From WHTB01 sp050699035 (lineage in GTDB: Bacteria > Actinomycetota > Actinomycetes > Propionibacteriales > Nocardioidaceae): a stretch of DNA of 64,000 nt. The position numbers and the translations under genes are program-made. Shown here piece after piece: positions 8,371 to 17,318 of the stretch (within the stretch, counting starts at the first letter, position 1; every line of letters starts with the position of its first letter). The stretch covers positions 13,512-77,511 of the forward strand of contig JBOHDE010000001.1 of the NCBI GenBank assembly GCA_050699035.1, read 5' to 3'. Under the pieces are notes generated by a model, which was not told the DNA's origin, did not search any database, and saw only the letters and a list, made by a program, of their open reading frames with translations.

Positions 8371-9753
8371 CTAGGACGCGCTCGGCGGGATGTTCTGGTT
8401 GAGATGGAAGACGTTGTCCGGGTCGTAGGTGTCCTTGAGCGCGGTCAGCCGGGCCAGCTTGTCCGGGGAGTACGCCCGCCGCACACCGGCCTGTCCCTCG
8501 TCGCCGAGGGCGTTGACGTACGCGCCGCTCGCGAACGGCTCGAGGGTGGCGGAGTACGTCCGGGCGGCCGCCATCCGGTCGTCATCCTCGGCCGGGTCGG
8601 TCCACCGCGCGGCGGCGATGCACTCGAACTTCGTTGCCCGGTGGCTGAACGCGGTGGCGTCCTCGGGCACGTCGGCGATCGCTCCGCCGTACGCCTGGAT
8701 ACTCGCGGCCGGGAGCCCGTCGCCGCGTCCGTCCGCGGTCCCGCGGCGCAGGAACAGCTCGAGCGCCTCGTCGGGCAGCTCGCGGAAGTAGTTGCCCTTC
8801 CAGTACCGGCGCAGCGCGTGCTCCTCCAGGGTGTCGTCCATCTGCTGGAGGTCGACGTACGACGGCTCGACGACCCGTTCAGCGGCCGGCGTCCCGAGCT
8901 CGCGGAGCGTCGGAACGAGTCGGCGGCCGGCTGCAACGTCACCTACCCACACGAAGCCGGCGTTGGCCAGCACAGTGCCATGCAGCTCCGGCGGCAACGT
9001 CGGTGCTGGCCCGGCGTCGCCGACCCAGGCGGTGAACGTCGCCTCTCGGGGTGCCTGTGCGGCGAGGTCACGCCATCCGCGCAGGACGGGGAGAGCGTCG
9101 TCGACCGGGTAGAAGAACTCGGCGACGAGGGCCCGGGTGCCGACCGGGTGCAGCCGGAACTCGAACTCGGTGACCACCCCGAAGTTCCCGCCGCCGCCGC
9201 GAAGCCCCCAGTACAGGTCGGGGTTCTCGTCGGCGCTGGCGCGGACCAGGCTGCCCTCCGCAGTCACCATCTCGAACGCCACCACGTTGTCGCACGAGAG
9301 CCCGAGCTGACGGGCCAGCCACCCCATGCCGCCGCCGAGCGTCAGGCCCCCGACGCCGGTGTGCGACACGTTGCCGGCGGTCGTGGCCAGGCCGTGCTGC
9401 TGCGCCGCCAGGTCGAGCGCGCCGAGCATCGCGCCGCCCTGCACCCAGGCCCGTCGCCGCTGTGGGTCGACGCGCACGTCCCCCATCGGCGTCAGGTCGA
9501 TCATCAGGCCGTCGTCGGGCACCGCCTTGCCGAGGATGCCGTGTCCGCCGCAGCGCACCCCGACCTCGAGGCCGTCGGCGCGGGCGGCCCGGACGGCGGC
9601 GGCGACATCGGCCGCGCTTCGGCAGCGGACGACCATCCGAGGGCGCCGGTCCACCATCGCGTTCCACACCGTGCGCGCCTTGTCGTACCCCGCAGTGCCC
9701 GGCAGGAGTACATCGCCCTCGATGCTCTCCCATGCTGCTACGACGTTCGTCAC
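8371..9753 (-). CDS. FAD-linked oxidoreductase, BBE/PCMH type
   Basis: About 460 aa from a GTG at 9753, chosen because GGAGGGGG sits ~9 bases upstream; an ATG at 9762 directly abuts that site. An FAD-binding PCMH domain fills the N-terminal half: the covalent-flavin His is in VRCGGHGI, and GVGGLTLGGGMGWL and GLRGGGGNFGVVTEF bind FAD. The berberine-bridge C-terminal motif is YDPDNVFHLNQNIPP. Such enzymes oxidise sugars, alcohols or natural-product intermediates with O2. No signal peptide, so cytoplasmic. It lies just upstream of, and co-directional with, the sigma pseudogene. The substrate is unknown. Confidence 0.92.
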   Translation of the reverse strand: MTNVVAAWESIEGDVLLPGTAGYDKARTVWNAMVDRRPRMVVRCRSAADVAAAVRAARADGLEVGVRCGGHGILGKAVPDDGLMIDLTPMGDVRVDPQRRRAWVQGGAMLGALDLAAQQHGLATTAGNVSHTGVGGLTLGGGMGWLARQLGLSCDNVVAFEMVTAEGSLVRASADENPDLYWGLRGGGGNFGVVTEFEFRLHPVGTRALVAEFFYPVDDALPVLRGWRDLAAQAPREATFTAWVGDAGPAPTLPPELHGTVLANAGFVWVGDVAAGRRLVPTLRELGTPAAERVVEPSYVDLQQMDDTLEEHALRRYWKGNYFRELPDEALELFLRRGTADGRGDGLPAASIQAYGGAIADVPEDATAFSHRATKFECIAAARWTDPAEDDDRMAAARTYSATLEPFASGAYVNALGDEGQAGVRRAYSPDKLARLTALKDTYDPDNVFHLNQNIPPSAS

Positions 9754-9828
9754 GGCTGCCATCCCCCTCCATGCTGATTGGATCCTCCGGGACAGCATCG
9801 GCGAGGCAGTGCCGATCCGTAAAGCGGC

Positions 9829-11091
9829 TCAGCGTGGCGCGGGCGTACGAGAACGCCTCCGCCGAACGTTGACCAGCCAGAGAAGGGCGCCGACCACGAA
9901 CACGGCAAGCCCGCTCAGCACGGACACGGTGGGCAGCGTCGCGGCCAGCACCAGGCACCCGGTCAGGCCGAGCAGGGGTACGGCGCGGGGAGGCGCACCC
10001 TCGTCGCGGCGCAGCGTGCGGGCTGACGCGTTCGCGATCGCGTAGTAGACGAGGACGCCGAACGACGAGAAGCCGATCGCGCCGCGCAGGTCGGCGACCA
10101 GCACCAGGACGACGACGGCGGCGCCGACGACCACCTCGGCCCGGTGCGGGACCTGCCGGACGGGGTGGACGACGTCGAGCGCCGCGGGCAGATGCCGGTC
10201 ACGGGCCATCGCGAGCACGGTGCGCGAGACCCCGAGGACGAGCGCCAGCAGCGCGCCGAGCGCGGCGGCCGCCGCACCGACACGTACGACCGGCGTCAGC
10301 CAGCCGGCGCCCGCGGCGGTCACCGCGTCGGCGAGCGGAGCAGTCGACATCGCCAACGCGGCCGGGCCGAGGGCCGACAGCGTGGCGACCGCGACCGCGG
10401 CGTACACCACCAGGGCGATCGTCAACGCGATCGGGATCGCTCGCGGGATGGTCCGAGTCGGAACCTTCACCTCCTCGCCGAGGGTCGCGATCCGGGCGTA
10501 CCCGGCGAACGCGAAGAACAGGAGGCCCGCAGCCTGCAGCACGCCCCAGACCGACACCGCGGGCCCACCGCCGAACCCGACTCGACCAGTGTCGCCGCCG
10601 AGCAGCACCGCGCCGGCGACGGCCGCGAGCACGGCCAGCGAGAACCCGACGATCACCCGGGTCGCCAGCGCCGACTTGTGCACGCCGAGCAGGTTGAGCG
10701 AGGTCAGCGCCACGACGGCCCCGACCGCGAGCGGCCGTGCGTACGCGGGCGCGACGTACGCCCCGAACGTCAACGCCATCGCGGCGCACGACGCGGTCTT
10801 GCCCACCACGAATCCCCAGCCGGCGAGGTATCCCCAGAAGTCGCCGAGCCGGCGCCGGCCGTAGACATAGGTGCCGCCGGACTCCGGGTAGAGGGCGGCG
10901 AGCCGCGCCGACGACACGGCGTTGCAGTAGGCCACCACGGCCGCGATCGCCAACGCGACGAGCAGCCAGCCGCCGGCTGCGGCGGCGGCCGGCGCGAAGG
11001 CCGCGAAGACGCCGGCACCGACCATCGCACCCAGCCCGACCACGACGGCGTCGAAGGTCCCCAGCCGGCGGGCCAACCGTGGGCCCGTCAC
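9829..11091 (-). CDS. APC family amino-acid permease
   Basis: 420 aa, about 12 membrane helices. The start is the GTG at 11091 with GAGGAG ~6 bases upstream; the frame is open for another 1.8 kb but only as antisense of the antiporter gene. The family signature in helix 1 is GLGAMVGAGVFAAFAPA, and helix 6 begins FFAFAGYARIATLGEEVK. It is a proton- or antiport-driven importer of amino acids or polyamines; specificity cannot be judged. It is transcribed divergently from the K+/H+ antiporter, with only ~85 bp between starts. Confidence 0.9.
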   Translation of the reverse strand: MTGPRLARRLGTFDAVVVGLGAMVGAGVFAAFAPAAAAAGGWLLVALAIAAVVAYCNAVSSARLAALYPESGGTYVYGRRRLGDFWGYLAGWGFVVGKTASCAAMALTFGAYVAPAYARPLAVGAVVALTSLNLLGVHKSALATRVIVGFSLAVLAAVAGAVLLGGDTGRVGFGGGPAVSVWGVLQAAGLLFFAFAGYARIATLGEEVKVPTRTIPRAIPIALTIALVVYAAVAVATLSALGPAALAMSTAPLADAVTAAGAGWLTPVVRVGAAAAALGALLALVLGVSRTVLAMARDRHLPAALDVVHPVRQVPHRAEVVVGAAVVVLVLVADLRGAIGFSSFGVLVYYAIANASARTLRRDEGAPPRAVPLLGLTGCLVLAATLPTVSVLSGLAVFVVGALLWLVNVRRRRSRTPAPR

Positions 11092-11175
11092 GCGGGCTCC
11101 TCGCCCGAGATCATCCGTTCGCCCCTGTTCGCACCAGATAGGATCCTGACCTGTCGATAGCGAGGGTACGGGCCG

Positions 11176-12672
11176 GTGGATGTAGAGCAGCTCGACACGT
11201 ACCTCCTCGTGGGCACGGTCGTCCTGCTGGCGGCGATCCTCGCGGTGCGTCTGTCGGTCCACGCCGGTCTCCCCAGCCTGCTGGTCTACCTGCTGATCGG
11301 GGTGGCGCTCGGCGAGAGCGCGGCGGGGGTCCGGTTCGACGACGCCGCCCTGGCTCACGCCCTCGGATTCGGGGCGCTGGTGGTGATCCTGGCCGAGGGC
11401 GGCCTCACCACCAGCTGGCGTGAGGTGCGCGGCTCGATGCGGCTCGGCGGCATCCTGGCCACGGTCGGCGTCGGGGTCAGCACCTGCCTGCTCGCGGTGT
11501 TCGCGCACTACGCCCTCGGGCTCTCGTGGCAGCTGTCCATCCTGCTCGGCGCGGTGACGGCGCCCACCGACGCGGCTGCTGTGTTCAGCGTGCTGCGGGT
11601 CGTGCCGCTGCCCCGGCGCCTCACCGGAGTACTCGAGGCGGAGTCGGGGCTCAACGACGCACCCACCGTCTTGCTGGTCACGTTGATCAGCACCGGCGTC
11701 GTCGACGAGCATGGCCCGCTGACCCTGGTCGGCATCGCGGCCCTCGAGCTGGCCGGCGGCGTCGCGGTCGGGCTGGTGGTCGGCTTCGGCGGCGCCTGGG
11801 TGCTGCGGCGGGTGGCGCTGCCGTCGTCGGGCCTCTACCCGATCACCGTCCTGGCCTTCAGCGTGTTCGCGTACGGAGGTGCGGCGGCTCTGCACCTGAG
11901 CGGCTTCGCCGCCGTCTTCATCGGCTCCCTGGTCCTCGGCAACTCCGAGCTGCCGCACCGGCTCGCCACCAGGTCGTTCGCCGAGGGTCTCGCCTGGCTC
12001 GCCCAGATCGGGCTGTTCGTGATGCTCGGCCTGCTGGCCAGCCCCGGCACGTTCACGCTGTGGCATCTGTGGGCCGGGCTCGCCGCCGGCGCTATGCTCA
12101 CCTTCGTCGCCCGGCCGCTGTCGGTGGCAGTTTGTGCCGTGACCGACCGATTGCCGTGGCGAGAGCAGGCGTTCTTGGGCTGGGCCGGGCTGCGCGGGGC
12201 GGTGCCGATCGTGCTGGCGACGATTCCGCTGGCCGAGCAGGTGGGCGAGTCCGACGACCTGTTCAACCTGGTCTTCGTGCTGACCGTCGTCTACACCCTC
12301 GTGCAGGCCCCGCTCCTGCCCTGGGTGTCGAAGGTCTTGGGAGTGTCGACGGACGGCGCCGCCCGCGACGTCGAGGTCGAGGTGGCGCCGCTCGACCGAC
12401 TGCATGCCGACCTGCTCCAGGTCCGGATCCCGAACGGGTCCCGGCTGCACGGCGTCGAGGTACGTGAGCTGCGGCTGCCGCCCGGGACGTCGCTCGCCCT
12501 GGTCGTTCGACAGGGCAGCAGCCTGGTGCCGGAGCTGCGTACGGTGCTGCGCACCGGCGACGACCTGCTCGTCGTCACCCCGCGCAAGCAGCGCGAGCAG
12601 ACCGAGCAGCGGCTGCGCGCGGTCGGCCGCTCGGGCCGGCTCGCCGGGTGGATCACCGGCGAGCGGGGCTGA
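11176..12672 (+). CDS. Potassium/proton antiporter, CPA1 NhaP2-like with TrkA_C
   Basis: 498 aa from GTG. The first ~390 residues are a Na+/H+-exchanger domain of 12-13 helices, with the ion-site motif VTAPTDAAAVFSV and ESGLNDAPTVLLV. The cytoplasmic tail (~400-480) is a TrkA_C domain (VRIPNGSRLHGVEVRELRLP ... LRTGDDLLVVTP), which binds nucleotide or ligand to gate the channel. It exports K+ in exchange for H+. The likely role is ion and pH homeostasis. Confidence 0.92.
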   Translation: MDVEQLDTYLLVGTVVLLAAILAVRLSVHAGLPSLLVYLLIGVALGESAAGVRFDDAALAHALGFGALVVILAEGGLTTSWREVRGSMRLGGILATVGVGVSTCLLAVFAHYALGLSWQLSILLGAVTAPTDAAAVFSVLRVVPLPRRLTGVLEAESGLNDAPTVLLVTLISTGVVDEHGPLTLVGIAALELAGGVAVGLVVGFGGAWVLRRVALPSSGLYPITVLAFSVFAYGGAAALHLSGFAAVFIGSLVLGNSELPHRLATRSFAEGLAWLAQIGLFVMLGLLASPGTFTLWHLWAGLAAGAMLTFVARPLSVAVCAVTDRLPWREQAFLGWAGLRGAVPIVLATIPLAEQVGESDDLFNLVFVLTVVYTLVQAPLLPWVSKVLGVSTDGAARDVEVEVAPLDRLHADLLQVRIPNGSRLHGVEVRELRLPPGTSLALVVRQGSSLVPELRTVLRTGDDLLVVTPRKQREQTEQRLRAVGRSGRLAGWITGERG

Positions 12673-12676
12673 CTCG

Positions 12677-13165
12677 TCAGCAGGACGGCTCTGCCTGCAC
12701 GGCGAGCTCGCGCGGCCCCGGCTTCGTCCCGCCGTAGTCCTTGCCCAGCACCACGTTGACTCCGGGGCCGGGACCCTTCTTCGCCACCACCGTGCTGTCC
12801 TCGAAGTGTTCGCGCACGAGCTTGACGCGGGCCGAGCCAGGGGTACGGGTCCAGATCTCCGTGCCCTCCACGGTCGAGCCATCGGGGACGACCTCGACCG
12901 CGCCCCGCTGGAACCCACGCCGGGTCAGCACCGCCATCACTCGACCGCCGGTGCCGCTCGGGGCGCCGCCGTTGTAGACGCTGACCGTGACACTGCCCGC
13001 GCGGGTGACCACCGGCGCCGGCGTCTCACAGGCGGGCTCAGGGTCATTCGACGAACCCGCCCCCGCCGAGTCGCCCTGCAGGCCGTTCCAGCCGTACCAG
13101 GCCCCGGCCGCGACGATCGTGAGCAGCACGAGCATGGTGACGGTCGTTCGCAGGTGGCTGACCAC
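12677..13165 (-). CDS. LytR C-terminal domain protein, membrane-anchored
   Basis: 162 aa. A single N-terminal membrane helix (TMLVLLTIVAAGAWYGW) is followed by an extracytoplasmic LytR_C domain (~60-150: VTVSVYNGGAPSGTGGRVMAVL, then STVVAKKG and VNVVLGKDY). LytR_C domains occur alone or fused to LCP cell-wall ligases; this one has no ligase part. It is the second gene of a minus-strand pair with the VapB-like gene, 30 bp apart. The 3' end is convergent with the antiporter, four bases between stops. Confidence 0.88.
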   Translation of the reverse strand: MVSHLRTTVTMLVLLTIVAAGAWYGWNGLQGDSAGAGSSNDPEPACETPAPVVTRAGSVTVSVYNGGAPSGTGGRVMAVLTRRGFQRGAVEVVPDGSTVEGTEIWTRTPGSARVKLVREHFEDSTVVAKKGPGPGVNVVLGKDYGGTKPGPRELAVQAEPSC

Positions 13166-13195
13166 GGCAATCGTCCTCCCCGCGCACCCAGCTCG

Positions 13196-13492
13196 TTACC
13201 CGCGTACGACGTGGACGCGGGCGTGCAGCACATGCCGCTGCTGGAGGGCCGCACGCAGGGCGCGATGCAGGCCGTCTTCGAGGTAGAGGTCGCCCTTCCA
13301 CTGGACGACATGGGCGAACAGGTCACCGTAGAAGGTCGAGTCCTCGTCGAGGAGGGTCGCCAGGTCGAGGGTGTCCTTGGTGGTGACGAGATCGTCGAGT
13401 CGGACCTGCCGCGGCGGCAGGTCGGCCCACTGCCGCTGCTTCAGCCCATGGTCGGGGTAGGGCTGTCCCTGGCCGACACGCTTGAAGATCAC
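13196..13492 (-). CDS. Small conserved VapB-family antitoxin-like protein
   Basis: 98 aa, starting MIFKRVGQGQPYPDHGL and rich in conserved blocks (PPRQVRLDDLVTTKD, DSTFYGDLFAHVVQWKG, YLEDGLHRALRAAL). Databases commonly label this actinobacterial family a type II antitoxin of the VapB group, but no PIN-domain toxin is next to it here; the neighbour is a LytR_C protein. The linkage to a cell-envelope gene suggests the antitoxin label may be misleading. Function unknown. Confidence 0.8.
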   Translation of the reverse strand: MIFKRVGQGQPYPDHGLKQRQWADLPPRQVRLDDLVTTKDTLDLATLLDEDSTFYGDLFAHVVQWKGDLYLEDGLHRALRAALQQRHVLHARVHVVRG

Positions 13493-13599
13493 ACGCAGAG
13501 TTTAGGGGGTGTCTGACGCCGGGACCCGGAGACTAGACGCGGCAGCACTCGTTCGTAGAGGCTGTCGAGCGTGCGCTCGTCTACCACGGAGGAACTGTG

Positions 13600-15171
13600 A
13601 TGGCTGAGGGGTCCGACACCACTGCGCAGGTGCGCGACGGGTACGCGTTCGAGGGTGCGGCGCTCGAGATGGGTGCCCTGGTCGACGCGGCCGACGGCGA
13701 CTCCGTCGTCGCCGACGCACCGGTACGGATCCCGTTGGCGATGCTCAACCGGCACGGCCTGGTCGCCGGCGCGACCGGCACCGGCAAGACGAAGACCCTG
13801 CAGCTGCTCGCCGAGCAGCTCTCCACCAACGGTGTGCCGGTCTTCGCGGCCGACATCAAGGGCGACCTGTCCGGCCTTGCGGTGCCGGGAGAGCCCAGCG
13901 ACAAGCTGAAGGCCCGCGCCGAGAGCATCGGCCAGGACTGGCAGCCCAAGGGCTTCCCGGTCGACCTTTACGCGCTCGGCGGCCAGGGCAACGGCGTCCC
14001 GTTGCGCGCCACCATGTCGTCGTTCGGTCCGACCCTGCTCGCCAAGGTCCTCGACCTCAACGCCACCCAGGAGTCGTCGCTCGGCCTGGTCTTCCACTTC
14101 GCCGACAAGGCAGGACTCCCACTGCTCGACCTGGCCGACCTGCGCGCGGTGCTGCAGTTCCTCACCGGCGACGAGGGCAAGGGCGAGCTCAAGGACCTCG
14201 GCGGCCTGTCGTCGTCGACGGTCGGGGTCATCCTGCGCGAGCTGATCGCGTTCTCCGACCAGGGTGCCGACGCGTTCTTCGGCGAGCCGGAGTTCGAGTC
14301 GGCCGATCTGCTCCGGGTGACAGACGATGGGCGCGGAGTCGTGTCCCTGCTCGAGCTGCCCAACCTGCAGGACCGGCCGACGGTGTTTTCGACGTTCCTG
14401 ATGTGGCTGCTGGCGGACCTGTTCCACGACCTGCCGGAGGTCGGTGACGTCGACAAGCCGAAGCTGGTGTTCTTCTTCGACGAGGCGCACCTGCTGTTCG
14501 ACGATGCGTCCGAGGCGTTCCTCGACACGATCGCGCAGACCGTACGGCTGATCAGGTCCAAGGGTGTCGGGGTGTTCTTCGTGACGCAGACGCCGAAGGA
14601 CGTGCCGGCCGACGTGCTCGCCCAGCTCGGTTCACGCGTGCAACATCAGCTGCGGGCGCACACCCCCGACGACGCGAAGGCACTGAAGGCGACCGTGTCC
14701 ACGTTCCCGCACTCCGCGTACGACCTGGCCGAGGTGCTGACCAAGCTCGGCATCGGCGAGGCCGTCATCACCGTGATGGACGAGCGCGGCGCGCCGACCC
14801 CAGTGGCGTGGACCCGGATGCGGGCGCCCGAGTCGCTGATGGCGCCGGCGCCGGACGACGCCCAGCAGGAGATCGTGAAGGGCTCCCCGCTGGCCGCGAA
14901 GTACGGCGAGGCGGTCGACCGCGAGTCGGCGAAGGAGAAGCTGGCCGCCAAGCTGGAGGCCGGGGCCGCGGCGGCCGAGAAGGAAGCTGCGGAACCGGCT
15001 GACGGTGGCAAGCGGCGAGCACCGCGTCAGACCACGGTGTCGAAGGACGACGACTCCGTGGTCAAGGACGTCCTCGGCTCGGCGCCGGTCAAGGACTTCA
15101 TGCGGAATGCCGGCCGCACGATGGCGCGCGAGATCGTCCGCGGCATGTTCGGGATCGGTCGTCGACGCTAG
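13600..15171 (+). CDS. HerA-like bipolar ATPase, DUF853 family
   Basis: 523 aa from ATG at 13600 (GTG at 13597 also possible) with GGAGG at 13589. Walker A is GATGTGKT (residues 57-64); Walker B is KLVFFFDEAHLLF (~290), followed by a sensor region FFVTQTPKDVPADVLAQLGSR. The C-terminus has a low-complexity Ala/Glu/Lys coil (EKLAAKLEAGAAAAEKEAAE) and a basic end. Members of this family are predicted hexameric DNA-translocating ATPases related to HerA/FtsK. No NurA nuclease gene is adjacent. It stands alone. Confidence 0.9.
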   Translation: MAEGSDTTAQVRDGYAFEGAALEMGALVDAADGDSVVADAPVRIPLAMLNRHGLVAGATGTGKTKTLQLLAEQLSTNGVPVFAADIKGDLSGLAVPGEPSDKLKARAESIGQDWQPKGFPVDLYALGGQGNGVPLRATMSSFGPTLLAKVLDLNATQESSLGLVFHFADKAGLPLLDLADLRAVLQFLTGDEGKGELKDLGGLSSSTVGVILRELIAFSDQGADAFFGEPEFESADLLRVTDDGRGVVSLLELPNLQDRPTVFSTFLMWLLADLFHDLPEVGDVDKPKLVFFFDEAHLLFDDASEAFLDTIAQTVRLIRSKGVGVFFVTQTPKDVPADVLAQLGSRVQHQLRAHTPDDAKALKATVSTFPHSAYDLAEVLTKLGIGEAVITVMDERGAPTPVAWTRMRAPESLMAPAPDDAQQEIVKGSPLAAKYGEAVDRESAKEKLAAKLEAGAAAAEKEAAEPADGGKRRAPRQTTVSKDDDSVVKDVLGSAPVKDFMRNAGRTMAREIVRGMFGIGRRR

Positions 15172-15186
15172 CTGCCCGCTAGTAAA

Positions 15187-15205
15187 AGTACGATCGTGCT
15201 ATTAT
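15187..15205 (+). promoter_or_regulatory. Operator and -10 for the TetR gene
   Basis: AGTACGATCGTGCT (15187-15200) is a near-perfect inverted repeat that runs straight into the hexamer TATTAT (15200-15205). The hexamer ends six bases before the GTG start at 15212, so the mRNA would be leaderless and the repressor would cover its own promoter. Confidence 0.6.
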
Positions 15206-15211
15206 GGCCAG

Positions 15212-15805
15212 GTGCGTAAAGGTGAAGCGACACGGACCGTCATCCTGGACGAGGCGCTGCAGACAGCGTCGCGGGTGGGCTTCGGTGGCTTGACCATCGG
15301 CCAGCTCGCCGAGACCACCGAGATGAGCAAGAGCGGGCTGTTCGCACACTTCAAGTCGAAGGAGCAGCTGCAGCTGCAGGTGCTCGGCCGGGCCCGGGAG
15401 CGCTTCGTCGACCTCGTCGTTCGTCCGGCTCTGTCCGCACCGCGCGGCGTCACTCGCCTGCAGAAGCTGTTCGACGGTTGGCTCGACTGGGCCGGAGGTT
15501 TTCTCGACGGTGGTTGCATTTTCGTCGCCGCATCCGCCGAGCTGGACGAGCAGCCCGGACCGCTGCGCGACGCCCTGGTGCGCTCCGAGCTGGACTGGCT
15601 GGAGCTGATCGCGACCGTCGCCGGCACCGCGGTGGCTGAGGGCGAGTTCCGGGACGACGTCGATCTCGAACAGTTCGCCTACGAGGTGCACGCCGTGATG
15701 CTGGCGCACCAACACGCGAGCCGGTTGTTGCGCGACGACCGCGCCACGGATCGCACCCGGCGCGCGTTCGACTCCCGAGTCGCCGCCGCGCGGCGCTCCG
15801 ACTGA
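15212..15805 (+). CDS. TetR/AcrR family repressor
   Basis: 197 aa from GTG at 15212. The DNA-binding domain (residues ~5-50) has the helix-turn-helix FGGLTIGQLAETTEMSKSGLFAHFKSKEQL; the C-terminal ligand domain (~80-190) begins with TRLQKLFDGWLDWAGGF, of the TetR_C type found with hydrolases. It lies 26 bases before the hydrolase gene, which it most likely controls together with itself through the AGTACGATCGTGCT site. The inducer is unknown, possibly a lipid or ester. Confidence 0.9.
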   Translation: MRKGEATRTVILDEALQTASRVGFGGLTIGQLAETTEMSKSGLFAHFKSKEQLQLQVLGRARERFVDLVVRPALSAPRGVTRLQKLFDGWLDWAGGFLDGGCIFVAASAELDEQPGPLRDALVRSELDWLELIATVAGTAVAEGEFRDDVDLEQFAYEVHAVMLAHQHASRLLRDDRATDRTRRAFDSRVAAARRSD

Positions 15806-15831
15806 CCAGTCTCATCCACGGAGGGGTTCTC

Positions 15832-16746
15832 ATGGCACACGCAGGACGCAAGAAAAGCACGACCGTTCGTGTCCGGACGATGGCGCTGCGCGTCGGTTTC
15901 CGACTGGCCGAGCTCGTCGCTCCTCGCGTCGGTGGTCGGCTCGCCACGGATCTCTGGTTCCGGATCCCACCCGCATCGCCGGTCGGCGACCTGCCGCCAG
16001 GCGGAGTCCCGTTCGAAGTGGCCAGCCAGGGCGGTGTCGTCCGTGGCCACTCGTGGGGGACCGGTCCGGTCGTCTACCTGATGCACGGCTGGGGTGGCCG
16101 AGGCGACCAGCTGGCGCCGTTCGTCGAACCGCTGGTGGCTCGCGGCCACCAGGTCGTGACGTTCGACGCGCCCAGTCACGGCGCCTCCGACGCGGGTCCG
16201 TCCGGGGCCGGGCGGGCGCACGGGGCGGAGTTCGGTCGCGCTTTCGACGCGGTGGCGGCACGCTTCGGACCCGCCCATGCGGTGATCGCCCACTCGATGG
16301 GGGCGGTGCCCTCGCTGCTCACCTTGCACTACGGCTGGCTGTCGACGCAGCGGCTGGTTCTCCTCGCACCGATGGCAAGTCTGGCGACCCACTTCGACGC
16401 GTTCGGGTCGATGGTGGGCTTCGGTGCGCGGGTCCGGCACCGTCTCGAGCAGGTCGTGGCGGAGCGCACCGGGCTGCCGGTCGACGAGTTCGACGTGCGT
16501 CGGCTGGCCGCTCGACTCGAGCAGGAGGACGGCGAACTGCCCCCGCTGCTGGTCGTCCACGACACGCGGGATCGTGAGACGTCGTACGACGAGAGCGTCA
16601 GCTTGGTCGACCACTGGCCCGACGCCCGCCTGGTGACGACGCAGGGGCTGGGGCATCGCCGGCTGCTGCGTGACGCCGGTGTCGTCCGCGTCGTCACGCA
16701 GTTCGTGGTCACGCCCGCGGAGTCGTTGCGGGAGTCGGTCGCCTGA
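15832..16746 (+). CDS. Alpha/beta hydrolase
   Basis: 304 aa, start after ACGGAGGGG. The catalytic triad is visible: Ser in AHSMGAVPS, Asp in VVHDTRDRETSY and His in GLGHRRLL. The oxyanion motif HGWGGRGDQ comes after strand 3. The N-terminus (~1-45) is basic and has no clear signal peptide. It is probably a carboxylesterase or thioesterase-like enzyme. It is likely in one transcript with the TetR gene. An inverted-repeat hairpin (family C) begins 20 bases after the stop. Confidence 0.88.
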   Translation: MAHAGRKKSTTVRVRTMALRVGFRLAELVAPRVGGRLATDLWFRIPPASPVGDLPPGGVPFEVASQGGVVRGHSWGTGPVVYLMHGWGGRGDQLAPFVEPLVARGHQVVTFDAPSHGASDAGPSGAGRAHGAEFGRAFDAVAARFGPAHAVIAHSMGAVPSLLTLHYGWLSTQRLVLLAPMASLATHFDAFGSMVGFGARVRHRLEQVVAERTGLPVDEFDVRRLAARLEQEDGELPPLLVVHDTRDRETSYDESVSLVDHWPDARLVTTQGLGHRRLLRDAGVVRVVTQFVVTPAESLRESVA

Positions 16747-16765
16747 GCCGTGCGGCTCTGCTCCC

Positions 16766-16827
16766 GTCGACTGGCGCGTTCCGTAGGGACAAACCGGACA
16801 GCGGGCCTACGCAACGCGCCAGTCGAC
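16766..16827. repeat. Family C hairpin element
   Basis: A 62-nt hairpin: arm GTCGACTGGCGCGTTCCGTAGG, partner CCTACGCAACGCGCCAGTCGAC with one mismatch, and a loop GACAAACCGGACAGCGGG. The same stem and loop recur, inverted, at 38387-38446 and, decayed, at 63392-63442. Placed between convergent genes it may also stop transcription, but it lacks a T-run. Confidence 0.9.
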
Positions 16828-16866
16828 GAGGTACCAGCTGGTGCAACGGCGCCCCGGGCCGTGCGG

Positions 16867-17232
16867 TCAGAAGCGCCCGATGGCGGTGAACAGGGCAAGC
16901 GCACCGAGCACGGGCGTCGCCACCTTGGGCGCGATCGGGTCGCCCCGCCGGATGTGCGTGATCAGCGCACCGACCATCAGCAGGGTGAGGCCGATCGCCG
17001 CGAGCGGGGTCAGGACGGGAGCCACGTCGAGCGCCCACGGCAGGATGAGGGCGACCGCGGCGAGCACCTCCGCCGTCCCGATGGCCTTGATCGCGCCGGC
17101 GGAGAAGTCGTTGGCCCAGGCCATCTGCGGGTTGACGACGAGCTTCTCGCGGGGGGTGACCAGCTTCGTACCACCGGCAACGAGGTAGACCCCCGCCAGC
17201 AGGATTTGGAGCACCCAGAGGACGACGTTCAT
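16867..17232 (-). CDS. DoxX-family membrane protein
   Basis: 121 aa from ATG at 17232 (CGGGAG upstream). Four membrane helices; the DoxX-like core begins LQILLAGVYLVAGGTKLVTP and ends DPIAPKVATPVLGALALF. Small DoxX proteins are linked to thiol and respiratory redox homeostasis in actinobacteria, but this subfamily has no assigned chemistry. It is divergent from a MarR gene whose product is the obvious candidate regulator. Confidence 0.85.
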   Translation of the reverse strand: MNVVLWVLQILLAGVYLVAGGTKLVTPREKLVVNPQMAWANDFSAGAIKAIGTAEVLAAVALILPWALDVAPVLTPLAAIGLTLLMVGALITHIRRGDPIAPKVATPVLGALALFTAIGRF

Positions 17233-17254
17233 TCCGTACTCCCGTCTGTGTGAA

Positions 17255-17270
17255 CCCTCATACACTAGGG
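17255..17270. promoter_or_regulatory. Possible MarR operator in the DoxX/MarR divergent region
   Basis: CCCTCATACACTAGGG is an inverted repeat (CCCT-N8-AGGG) midway between the two divergent starts at 17232 and 17319. Position and symmetry suit a MarR dimer, but the arms are short. Confidence 0.35.
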
Positions 17271-17318
17271 CACGTCGTCCGCAGCTGCCCGAGCGCTCGC
17301 CTACGTTGGGGGATTGTC

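Noticed and set aside
11092..12918. Long open minus-strand frame that would extend the APC permease by 609 residues
   Set aside because: It is antisense to the antiporter gene, with no membrane or domain pattern; the GTG at 11091 has a good ribosome site and begins the permease fold.
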